From Desulfonatronum thioautotrophicum (GTDB lineage Bacteria > Desulfobacterota > Desulfovibrionia > Desulfovibrionales > Desulfonatronaceae), in assembly GCF_000934745.1 (NCBI RefSeq), contig NZ_JYNO01000027.1, positions 1 to 32,705 on the forward strand: DNA of 32,705 nt, in the 5' to 3' direction. Positions 7,331 to 15,147 of the stretch are shown in pieces (within the stretch, counting starts at the first letter, position 1; every line of letters begins with the position of its first letter). A program made the position numbers and the translations under genes. The notes under the pieces were generated by a model. That model was not told the DNA's origin and ran no database searches. It was given only the letters and a program-made list of their open reading frames with translations.

Positions 7331-9187
7331 TCAATGCCCACGTTCAAAGACCGAAGATACGGACCAGTAGACAGCCCATGGTCCCAGGATAAGTTTTTCC
7401 CCCCGCTCCAGCAATGCATTCGGTGCAGCGAAAATTTCCGTTTGCCGTGAAACTGTGCCAAGCGACTCCGGATGGAAGTGCCGTGTTTCCGGGCCAGCGT
7501 TCACGGCCAGCATGAGTATGCGTCCGTCCTTGAGTGGCCAGTTCACGATCAAAATGTCCGTGTGTATGATGTTCCAAGAGGCTTTGCCCGGCTGAATCCG
7601 AGACAGCAAGGGCTGGATGCGCTCCCGGCGCAGGGACAACAGCTGGCGGTGCAGTTTCAGCCATTCCGAATACTTCGGCTTGATGGGTTCATCCCATTTC
7701 AGGACCGCGCTTTTGGCTGTTTCCGGGGCATTGGGGTCCGGAATTCGTTCACGCTGAGCCGGATCGGCAAATTCCGGGAATGTGGCAAACTCGCGCCGTC
7801 GCCCCTCACGCACGGCTTCAGCCAAGTCTCCCTGAAAATCGCAGAAAAATGGAAACGGATGCCGTGTCCCCCACTCCTCGCCCATGAAGAGCAAAGGGAT
7901 CTGTGGCGCGAGGAGAATCACGGCCGCCAGCGCCCTGCGTTTTTCCGGCGATGCCAGCACGCTCAGGCGCTCCCCGAATGCCCGGTTGCCGACCTGATCG
8001 TGGTTCTGGAGAAAGGCGACAAAGGCCTCCGGCGGCAGATGCGCACTGGGCTCCCCCCTGGATTGCCGCCCGCGGTGGGTGGATGGTTCACCCTGGTAGG
8101 AGAAGCCCTCGGCCAGACATTGCCCCAGTCGCTCCAGAGGCGTGTCGGCGTAATCCTGGTAATAGCCCTGGCGTTCCCCGGTAGTCAGGACATGACAGGC
8201 ATGATGGATGTCGTCGTTCCACTGGGCCACGTAGTATTGCGGCCTGGCGGACTGGTCCCGTACCAGGAACCGGGACTGGTTGGCGTCATTTTCCAGAACC
8301 AGATGCACATGGCGGTCTTCAGGCAGGGCCAGTCGGACCCGCTCGGCCAATTCTTCCAGAATATGCGGCTTGGAGTCGTCCCGGATGGCATGCACCGCGT
8401 CCAGGCGCAGACCATCGAAGCGATAGGCCCCCAACCAATGGATCGCGTTGGCGATGAAGAATTCGCGGACCTGCGGGACGGAAAAATCAATGGCCGCGCC
8501 CCAGGGAGTCTGGTGGGTCTCGCTGAAAAAGTCCGGGGCGTAGTGATGCAAGAAGTTGCCCTCGGGGCCGAAATGGTTGTAGACCACGTCCAGAAAGACC
8601 ATCATGCCCAGACCATGGGCCTCGTCAATGAGCCACTTCAATTCCCGTGGTGTGCCGTAGACCGAATCCGGCGCAAAGGGGAGCACGCCGTCGTAACCCC
8701 AATTGCGCCGACCGGGAAAATCCGCCAGGGGCATCAGTTCAATGGCCGTGACGCCCAGTTGCTGCAGGTAGTTCAGCCGGGTCCTGACGCCGTCATAGGT
8801 CCCATCGGGCGTGAACGTGCCCACATGCAGTTCGTAGAGTACGGTTTCCGACCAAGGCCGTCCGTTCCAGTCCGCATTATCCCATTGAAACGCCGTGATA
8901 TCCAGAACCTGGCTGGGCCCAAAAACGTCATCCGGCTGAAAATGCGATGCCGGATCCGGGACCATCAACTCTCCCCATGAATTACCGACAACCCGAAATT
9001 GATACAGGGTTCCGGCGTGAGCTTCCGGGACCAGGGCTTCGAACCATCCGTTTTCAAGTGGATGCATCGGCGTGAGAATGCGCCGTTCCTGCTCAAAAAC
9101 AGCCACATCCACCTGGGAAGCCTTTGGAGCCCAAAGTCTGAAGCGCACTCCGCCATCTTCAATCGTCGGTCCGAATATTTCAGGCAT
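7331..9187 (-). CDS. treZ: Malto-oligosyltrehalose trehalohydrolase (GH13)
   Basis: The enzyme (618 aa) releases trehalose from maltooligosyl-trehalose made by TreY. It begins with a CBM48-like beta domain (residues 1-100), followed by the GH13 barrel. The catalytic residues are visible: nucleophile Asp263 in DGLRLDAVHAIRD, acid/base Glu299 in LVLENDAN and Asp397 in QNHDQVGNRAFGERL. These correspond to the triad spacing of characterised TreZ enzymes. The start at ATG 9187 is supported by AGAGGAG and by the family N-terminus (PEIFGPTIEDGGVRFRLWAP); the frame is open further upstream but without merit. It follows the GH65 gene by 14 bases, so the two form an operon. TreY is not in the window, so the trehalose-producing pathway would need a distant gene. 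Confidence 0.93.
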   Translation of the reverse strand: MPEIFGPTIEDGGVRFRLWAPKASQVDVAVFEQERRILTPMHPLENGWFEALVPEAHAGTLYQFRVVGNSWGELMVPDPASHFQPDDVFGPSQVLDITAFQWDNADWNGRPWSETVLYELHVGTFTPDGTYDGVRTRLNYLQQLGVTAIELMPLADFPGRRNWGYDGVLPFAPDSVYGTPRELKWLIDEAHGLGMMVFLDVVYNHFGPEGNFLHHYAPDFFSETHQTPWGAAIDFSVPQVREFFIANAIHWLGAYRFDGLRLDAVHAIRDDSKPHILEELAERVRLALPEDRHVHLVLENDANQSRFLVRDQSARPQYYVAQWNDDIHHACHVLTTGERQGYYQDYADTPLERLGQCLAEGFSYQGEPSTHRGRQSRGEPSAHLPPEAFVAFLQNHDQVGNRAFGERLSVLASPEKRRALAAVILLAPQIPLLFMGEEWGTRHPFPFFCDFQGDLAEAVREGRRREFATFPEFADPAQRERIPDPNAPETAKSAVLKWDEPIKPKYSEWLKLHRQLLSLRRERIQPLLSRIQPGKASWNIIHTDILIVNWPLKDGRILMLAVNAGPETRHFHPESLGTVSRQTEIFAAPNALLERGEKLILGPWAVYWSVSSVFERGH

Positions 9188-9201
9188 TGCAAGTCTCCTC
9201 T

Positions 9202-11622
9202 TTAGCTGATGGTATTTTGCAGGGCGATCTCCACCGACTGCCCCTCGTCGAGTTCGTGAAGCGTCTCCTTGTAGCCGATCTGAATTGACTTTTTTCGGGC
9301 ACGGCAGGCCGTGATCGTCATTTTTCCGGGCACGATCTCGATGCTCAGGTTGTGTCCACGATAGTGGATCTGCATCTGGAGCCTGCCCAGATTGTCGGGA
9401 AGGCACGGGTTGAGCCAGAGCACGTCCCCGCGGGTCTCCAGCCCCGTATACCCGACCTGGATCATGTTCACGGTGCCGGCCATGGCGCCAAGATGGATGC
9501 CTTCAGGGGTTGTCCCGCCCTGGACATCAGAAATATCGCTTTCCAGGGCCTGGGTGAATAGATGCCATGAGCGGGCCCTATCTTTTCTGATCAGAACCCA
9601 GGAATGGGCTACCCGGCTCAGGGTGGAGCCGTGGGATGTTCGTTTGATGTAGTAGTCGATGTTTTTGGGGATGGTTTCATACTCGAAAGGGTAGCCAAGC
9701 TGTTCAAAAATTTCACCCAGTTCCTCGGCGGAAAACAGATAGAAAAGCATCAGCACGTCGGCCTGTTTCGAGATCTTGTAGCGGTTGGGCGTGTCGTCCT
9801 CACTTTTCAGAATCCTGTCCAGGCGCTGGATATCACCATATTTTTCCCTGTACCCCTCCCAATCAAACTCTTCCAGTTCGCCATACCCTTCGAACTGACT
9901 GATGATCCCGTCGTCGTGAAAAACCACGCGCAACTTGCGGCTGATGTCCTGCCACAAGTCCAGTTCCTCCGCACCCAGCCGCAACTGCTCCCGCAGTTCC
10001 TTCCTGCGATCTTCCGGGAGCAGTTCCAGGACGGTCAATGCCTCGTTGAGTACCCAGGCGGCCATGACATTGGTGTAGGCGTTGTTGTTCAATCCCGGCA
10101 CATCGGAATCCGGATAGGCGTCATGGTATTCGTCCGGTCCCATGACGTCCCGGATTTCGTAGCGGTCCAGGGTTTGGTTATAGGTGGCGATGCTTGACCA
10201 AAAGCGGGCGATCTCCAGGACCATTTCTGCACCGTAGAAGGAGAGGAACTCCATATCCTCGGTGGCCTGGAAGTATTCCCGGATGTTATAGACAATCGCC
10301 GCGTTCACGTGGCGCTGGTGGTGGGACTTGTCCGGGTGCCAGCGCCCTGATTCCGGGTTGAGGTGGATTTTCTGGGTTTCCTCCCGGCCATTGCTGCCGC
10401 TCTGCCACGGATACATCGCCCCCCGAAATCCCTCTTCACGGGCGGCGGCGCGGGCCTCGTTGATGCGGCGATAGCGGTACATCAGCAGTGAGCGGGTAAT
10501 TTCCGGAACACGCAGGTTGAGAAAGGGGAAAATGAACAACTCATCCCAGAAGATATGCCCCCGGTAGGCTTCTCCGTGCCAGCCCCTGGACGGCACGCCC
10601 ACGTCCAGGTCCATGGTGTGCAGTGATGTGGTCTGCAACAGGTGAAAGGTGTGCAGGTGGAGGATCATCGCGGTCCGATCCTCGCTGGGAGGCGTCTTTT
10701 CCTCATAGGTGATGTCGAACCGGCGCCAGAGGTGCTTCCAGCTCAGACTATGCGACGTCAGCAGTTCCTCGAACGACCCGGCGCGCTGCGCCAGCTTTTC
10801 CGCTTCCAGACGACATTCCGCAATGGCGTGATCCCTGGAGGTAAACAGCGCGACGACCTTCTCCAGGTGAATTTCCACGCCCTTGCGGGCCCGCACCGTG
10901 AATTGCTGGGCAATGTACCCCGGTTCCTGGACCGTGCTCCGTTGCGTATCCAGTTCATCGCCATCCAGGCAGACCCGGGTTCGCGCGGCCTGGGCAATGC
11001 GCAGGTTGGATTGACTGGTCCGGACCTTGAGACAGATGGTTTCCTGGTCAGTGAGGATTTCTTCTTCCGGCTCGAGGTGGTGGCTGTTCAGGTCCCGGTA
11101 GCGGGGGACGCCGTCATTGATGACTCTGCCGTCCAGGGCTGTCCGGAACTCCAGGTCTCCGGACCAGTTTTCCGGGGTGAAGACAACGTGCATGGCGGCA
11201 AGGTGCGGCTGGGTCATATGCACGATGCGCCGTTCCCTGAGCGTTGAACGCCTGCCGTCGTTGTCCGCAAAGGACACCTTGCGACTGAGAATGCCGTGCT
11301 TCAGGTTCAGCTCCTGCCGAAAGGAATGGATCTGCACATTGCGCAAATCAAACCATTCCCCCCCCGGATGACGAAATCCCAGGCAAAGCCAATTGGGCAG
11401 ATTGACCAGATCCTCGTTCTCGATGGTCCTGCCCTGTATTTCTGTTTGCAGGCGGTTGTACCCGCCGGCCAGATAGGTGCCTGGATAGTGGACCTCACCA
11501 GCCCGGGATTCCGAGGCCGCACCACGGGTGGCAAAATACCCATTGCCCAGGGTGCACAGGGCTTCCCGGAGCTTTTCCTGTTCAGGGTCAAACTGATCGT
11601 ATCGCAGCGTCCAGACGCTCAT
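9202..11622 (-). CDS. GH65 disaccharide phosphorylase (trehalose/maltose/kojibiose type)
   Basis: This 806-residue glycoside hydrolase family 65 enzyme probably cleaves an alpha-glucosyl disaccharide with phosphate, giving glucose and beta-glucose 1-phosphate. It has an N-terminal beta-sandwich (1-270) and an (alpha/alpha)6 barrel containing GWHGEAYRGHIFWDE (347-361), followed by the catalytic acid Glu498 in RDVMGPDEYHD. The loop HGSTLS (664-669) matches the phosphate-binding loop of GH65 phosphorylases rather than hydrolases. There is no fused phosphoglucomutase domain. Pairing with treZ makes trehalose the best substrate guess, but maltose or kojibiose cannot be excluded. The ATG at 11622 has AAGGAGA upstream. 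It is the first gene of the minus-strand operon and is transcribed divergently from the regulator at 11963. Confidence 0.92.
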   Translation of the reverse strand: MSVWTLRYDQFDPEQEKLREALCTLGNGYFATRGAASESRAGEVHYPGTYLAGGYNRLQTEIQGRTIENEDLVNLPNWLCLGFRHPGGEWFDLRNVQIHSFRQELNLKHGILSRKVSFADNDGRRSTLRERRIVHMTQPHLAAMHVVFTPENWSGDLEFRTALDGRVINDGVPRYRDLNSHHLEPEEEILTDQETICLKVRTSQSNLRIAQAARTRVCLDGDELDTQRSTVQEPGYIAQQFTVRARKGVEIHLEKVVALFTSRDHAIAECRLEAEKLAQRAGSFEELLTSHSLSWKHLWRRFDITYEEKTPPSEDRTAMILHLHTFHLLQTTSLHTMDLDVGVPSRGWHGEAYRGHIFWDELFIFPFLNLRVPEITRSLLMYRYRRINEARAAAREEGFRGAMYPWQSGSNGREETQKIHLNPESGRWHPDKSHHQRHVNAAIVYNIREYFQATEDMEFLSFYGAEMVLEIARFWSSIATYNQTLDRYEIRDVMGPDEYHDAYPDSDVPGLNNNAYTNVMAAWVLNEALTVLELLPEDRRKELREQLRLGAEELDLWQDISRKLRVVFHDDGIISQFEGYGELEEFDWEGYREKYGDIQRLDRILKSEDDTPNRYKISKQADVLMLFYLFSAEELGEIFEQLGYPFEYETIPKNIDYYIKRTSHGSTLSRVAHSWVLIRKDRARSWHLFTQALESDISDVQGGTTPEGIHLGAMAGTVNMIQVGYTGLETRGDVLWLNPCLPDNLGRLQMQIHYRGHNLSIEIVPGKMTITACRARKKSIQIGYKETLHELDEGQSVEIALQNTIS

Positions 11623-11962
11623 TGCCCATCTCCTTGTTGAAAAAGTAATTCAATACAAATGTCCATTCGCGATATTTTTCGTTGAAACCTATAATTAATT
11701 TCTTTTAGTATTTTAGCATGTTATGGATTTCTAGCAAAAAATAAGTCAATTTTTTGTCATGTTGATGGCAAATCAGGCAAAAATGGTTGGCAAGGTTATT
11801 TTACACGGTAACGTTCAACCTATGCAGTATTACTGCAAGACAATATATTTCCGATGTAGTAAATTACGGATAGTTAAAATTGATTACGTGAATGGAGAGA
11901 TACAACGGTTGTGTTTTGCATATTGTCTTGATTTTCGTCACGGCTCTGGATAAAACGCGAAG
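11623..11962. promoter_or_regulatory. AT-rich divergent promoter region
   Basis: This 340-base gap separates the divergent GH65-treZ operon (minus) and the LuxR-type regulator (plus). It is strongly AT-rich, with several TATAAT-like hexamers (for example CCTATAATTAATT near 11690), as expected of promoters on both strands. No perfect operator could be singled out. The arrangement makes the regulator a candidate controller of the sugar genes, but that is inference. Confidence 0.5.
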
Positions 11963-12631
11963 ATGGAAACAAAAATGAAGGTTGTCATTGCCCTTGCGCC
12001 GCAAATGCTGCGGGAATTTCTGAGCTCATGCCTCAAGGAGGCGGAATCTTTTGCCCTCACGGTCGTCGCAGAGCTTGAGGACGGCATGGAGGCCATATCC
12101 GCCGTGCATGAACACGCCCCGGATCTTTTGATCCTGGGCCTTGCGCTGCCACGATTGAGCGGAATAAGCGTGATCAATGCCGTGCACCCCAGGCACCCGG
12201 ACATGAAGATCCTGGTATTGACCGACTACGTGGACGATCTCTACGTGCTGGAGGCGTTCCAGGCCGGAGCCAACGGATACTGCATCAAGGATTCCAGTAT
12301 GGACGAGATGCTGCTGGCCATTGAGAGCGTTCTGGCTGGAGACAAATTCCTCAGTCCGGGCATCACAGCCGGTGTTCTCGGCGGATACATGGAGGCTCAT
12401 GAAAAAACGCGCGAACCCACCGAATGGGACTTCATCACCCAGCGGGAGCGGGAGGTGCTCAAGTTGGTGGCCGAGGGGTACAAGAACAAGGAAATAGCGG
12501 AAATGCTCCATGTCAGCTGCAAGACGGTGGAGAAACACCGTTCCAATATCATGAGCAAGCTTGGTGTGCATAATGTCGCGGCCTTGACCACGTACGCAAT
12601 TGACCGTGGCCTGGTGAAGGTGAAATCCTAG
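11963..12631 (+). CDS. LuxR/NarL-type regulator with degenerate receiver domain
   Basis: The 222-residue protein has the receiver plus LuxR helix-turn-helix layout of NarL/FixJ regulators. The DNA-binding domain is complete (residues 158-218): ITQREREVLKLVAEG, KEIAEMLHVSCKTVEKH, RSNIMSKLGV. The receiver (6-125) keeps Thr87 (LVLTDY) and Lys109 (YCIKD). It lacks the acidic pair (IALAP where IADDH is usual: Leu11, Ala12) and the phospho-acceptor, with Gly59 in LLILGLALP where Asp is expected. Aspartate phosphorylation therefore looks impossible, so it is probably an atypical regulator controlled by ligand, protein contact or expression level. An internal Met at residue 5 is an alternative start; no strong ribosome binding site precedes either. 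It is divergent from the GH65 operon and upstream of kinase genes. Confidence 0.9.
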   Translation: METKMKVVIALAPQMLREFLSSCLKEAESFALTVVAELEDGMEAISAVHEHAPDLLILGLALPRLSGISVINAVHPRHPDMKILVLTDYVDDLYVLEAFQAGANGYCIKDSSMDEMLLAIESVLAGDKFLSPGITAGVLGGYMEAHEKTREPTEWDFITQREREVLKLVAEGYKNKEIAEMLHVSCKTVEKHRSNIMSKLGVHNVAALTTYAIDRGLVKVKS

Positions 12632-12858
12632 TTTCACTGGCTGGAGACAATTCTGATGAAAATGTAGTTTCCTGACATCACAGCGTACATGCCTGTTTTC
12701 CCGTATTTTCGTTGAAAGAAACATGTAGTCACACTGCCCAGCCTGCCTTGAGATGGCTTGTCCTGGAAATGTTCCGAGTGGTTTCCATGCAATGGTGGTC
12801 CCCACGCCGCTGCGTGCTGAAAAATGGTCTTCTGGTAAAATCCCTCCCAATCCTATAG

Positions 12859-13104
12859 AAGGAAACAATATCGCGATCGAAACACACAGCGAGGCTGGCT
12901 GTCCCTTCTTCTAATGACACAGAGAGGAACGTGCTTTGGTTTCTGGGAAAAATGGCTTTGCAAACAATTGACTCGTCTCCCACCATCGGATTGCGTCTGG
13001 TCCGAATGATCGGGATCCATCAGCTCAAGGGATGTTTTGCGTTGCAGCGCAGCAAGGGAACACACATTACTTTTCATTTTCCGGTCAAACAGAGGATATC
13101 ATGA
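12859..13104 (+). pseudogene. Decayed C-terminus of a HisKA_2-type sensor kinase
   Basis: One frame ends with the G2 box and tail of a HATPase domain: TIGLRLVRMIGIHQLKG, then LQRSKGTHITFHFPVK, closing with a TGA at 13102-13104. It closely resembles the end of the intact kinase at 21807-23411 (FGLHIVRMIGTHQLRG, then GGGTRFMLNFKA). Upstream, the N and G1 boxes are missing or scrambled, an in-frame TAG lies at 12856-12858, and no start or phospho-His region is found. The rest of the gene has been deleted or has decayed in 12632-12858. Its stop overlaps the next gene's start (ATGA), so the parent gene was probably translationally coupled to the REC-PAS kinase. Confidence 0.65.
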
Positions 13105-14588
13105 CCCAGATGTTGCGTGTACTGCTGGTTGAGGACGAAGCCATTCTGGCCATGAATCTGGAACAGATGCTGGGCAAGATGGGGTATGTTGTTCTGCCGC
13201 TGGTGGCATCGGGCGAGGAGGCCATCGACCTGGCCAAACGTCATCAACCGGACGTCGTGATCATGGACATTCACCTGGCCGGGAAGATGAACGGGTTCAC
13301 CGCGGCTATGCAAATCCAGGCTTTTTTGGATGTCCCCATCGTTTATCTGACCGGCCATTCCGACGATGCCACCCTGCACCAGGCCACGTTGACCGGACCT
13401 TACGCGTATCTGGTCAAGCCCGTGTCTCGAAAAGAATTGACGGCCTGCCTGGAGGTGGTCCTGCACCGGCATGCCATGGACCGAAAATTACGGGAAAGCG
13501 AGGACAGGTACCGGAGTATCGTGGAAAACATCAACGATGCCCTGGTGATCCATGACTTCAATGGCAGGATCATCGATGTCAACGAAAATTGTTGCAACAT
13601 GTTTGGATATGCACGCGATGAGTTGATCGGCGCGAAGGTGTCCCTGTTTTCCAGTCCGGAAGCCCTCTGCTACCAGACTCAAAAAATGGCTGAAATCCGA
13701 CAAAACCCCTCCCTGGTCTTCGAGACCCAATGCGAGGACAGGGACGGCATGCACGTCCCGGTCGAGGTCAGCGCGCGGGTGGTATCGCGCGAATCGGGGG
13801 GCGTTATCCAGTGTTTCCTGCGAGATATCAGTGAGCGAAAAAGGCAGGAACAACGGATCAAGGAGATGAACGAAAGCCTGGAAAAGACCATGGCCGAGAA
13901 GGACAGGCTGTTCACGATCATTGCTCACGATCTCAGGTCGCCCCTGACCGGTCTGCTGGCTTTCACCCGGGTGCTTGCCGAAAAGGTCGACGCCTTTTCG
14001 GCCGAGGATCTTAAAAAATGCGCCAGGGAAATGAAACTGTCGGCTGAAGGACTGTTCGAGCTTCTGGAAAATCTGCTGGAGTGGTCCAGGCTGCAGCAGG
14101 GCCTGTTTGAGATTGAGCCGGCACCGCTTGTCCTGGCGGATCTGGTGGAAAAGAATATCGGTTTGCTGCATACCGTGTCCCGCCAGAAAAAAATTGTGAT
14201 GGAAAACCACATCCCTGCGAATCTGATCGCATATGCCGATGGTGCGATGGTGAAAACCCTGTTCCGCAACCTGCTGGGCAATGCTCTCAAATTTTCCCGG
14301 CAAGGGGACAGGGTGCAGGTCTTCGCCGAAAGCGACGGAACAATGATCACGGTTGCCGTGCAGGATGAAGGTGTCGGCATGGACGCAGAGGAGCGTGACG
14401 GCCTGTTCAAGCCGGACAGAGTCCACTCCCGCAAGGGCACGGACGGAGAGCGGGGGACCGGGCTGGGGTTGGTGCTCTGCGCGGAACTCGTCCAGCGAAT
14501 GGGCGGTACAATCTGGTTGCAAAGCAGTCCGGGACAGGGGACGACGTTCTTCTTCACGTTGCCCGACGGATCGACCGTCACCCGGTGA
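13101..14588 (+). CDS. REC-PAS-histidine kinase
   Basis: This 495-residue cytoplasmic signalling protein has an N-terminal receiver with phospho-acceptor Asp56 (VIMDIHLAG) and Lys106 (YLVKPVS). A PAS domain follows at about 132-245 (ending FLRDISERKRQE), then a HisKA domain with His275 in IIAHDLRSPLTG and a HATPase domain with Asn393 (LFRNLLGNALKFS), DEGVGM and GTGLGLVLC. All catalytic boxes are intact. No membrane segments are seen, so it probably receives a phosphoryl group on the receiver and an intracellular cue on PAS. The ATG at 13101 has AGAGGA six bases upstream and overlaps the stop of the decayed kinase. The partner could be the sigma-54 regulator at 15148, the next gene downstream. 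Confidence 0.93.
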   Translation: MTQMLRVLLVEDEAILAMNLEQMLGKMGYVVLPLVASGEEAIDLAKRHQPDVVIMDIHLAGKMNGFTAAMQIQAFLDVPIVYLTGHSDDATLHQATLTGPYAYLVKPVSRKELTACLEVVLHRHAMDRKLRESEDRYRSIVENINDALVIHDFNGRIIDVNENCCNMFGYARDELIGAKVSLFSSPEALCYQTQKMAEIRQNPSLVFETQCEDRDGMHVPVEVSARVVSRESGGVIQCFLRDISERKRQEQRIKEMNESLEKTMAEKDRLFTIIAHDLRSPLTGLLAFTRVLAEKVDAFSAEDLKKCAREMKLSAEGLFELLENLLEWSRLQQGLFEIEPAPLVLADLVEKNIGLLHTVSRQKKIVMENHIPANLIAYADGAMVKTLFRNLLGNALKFSRQGDRVQVFAESDGTMITVAVQDEGVGMDAEERDGLFKPDRVHSRKGTDGERGTGLGLVLCAELVQRMGGTIWLQSSPGQGTTFFFTLPDGSTVTR

Positions 14589-14654
14589 GCGGCCTTTCCG
14601 AATGATACGCTCCGGAGGCAGGTTGCCGTTGCAGGGGATTTTTGTTCTCTGCAA

Positions 14655-14826
14655 GTAACTACTCAGCACAGCCTTGACAGAGCCTTATCCCGATACTGGA
14701 TTCCCGCCTGTCTGCCACAGGCAGGCCTTCGCGGGAATGACGTGTTTTTCAATGCCGTTCGCGAGTCGGTCATGCCCGCGAAGGCGGGTATCCAGGCCGC
14801 ATTACTCGGATGAACTGAGTAGTTAC
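14655..14826. mobile_element. MITE copy 1 (IS66-type ends, 8-bp target duplication)
   Basis: The left end GTAACTACTCAGC (14655-14667) is repeated in inverted form as CTGAGTAGTTAC (14815-14826), a perfect 12-base match. The flanks carry a perfect 8-bp direct repeat CTCTGCAA (14647-14654 and 14827-14834). The 172-base body has no gene; it holds hairpins of the type GGATTCCCGCC / GCGGGAATGACG. The reverse complement aligns with the copy at 19853-20025. The ends match the GTAACTTCTCA end of the IS66-like element at 32390. Confidence 0.85.
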
Positions 14827-14903
14827 CTCTGCAAAAACTACATAATTTCAAAATGATAAATTGGAGTGTCTCCAAGGGTATCCCCCCGGGTCGGCCTGGA
14901 ATC

Positions 14904-14976
14904 ATCGAAATCGAAATCGTGATCGAAATCGATTTCTGGTAACTTTCCGATTTCGATTTCGATTTCGATATCGATC
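14904..14976. repeat. Inverted array of ATCGAA-type hexamers
   Basis: The left arm (14904-14935) is built from ATCGAA units. A 12-base spacer follows, and then a right arm (14948-14976) is built from the complementary TTCGAT units. The arms can fold into a long low-complexity hairpin. It lies between the MITE and the sigma-54 regulator, about 170 bases upstream of the latter's start. It may be slipped-strand repeat DNA or a transcription-blocking hairpin; no coding sense. Confidence 0.65.
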
Positions 14977-15147
14977 CAGAACACCTGTGGCTTGAGTACA
15001 AATGAGCCCTGGTTGTCGTTGCGATGGATGTTGCTCTACCTGCTTAAAATCTGTAAGTATTCAGCTCATCCGTCTGATAGCGGCGTTGTCCAAGATATGC
15101 TGACAGGTTATACTGAATAGTTGCGAAAATTTCCGGAAACAACACCG

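Noticed and set aside
7472-8980. 502-codon ORF on the plus strand
   Set aside because: It lies fully antisense to treZ, and its length follows from the GC-rich codon pattern of that gene.
13488-14669. 393-codon ORF on the minus strand
   Set aside because: It is a shadow of the REC-PAS kinase gene; no domain is visible and there is no ribosome binding site.
14663-15001. Ser/Ile/Lys-rich 112-codon ORF on the minus strand
   Set aside because: It is translation of the hexamer array and MITE, not a gene.
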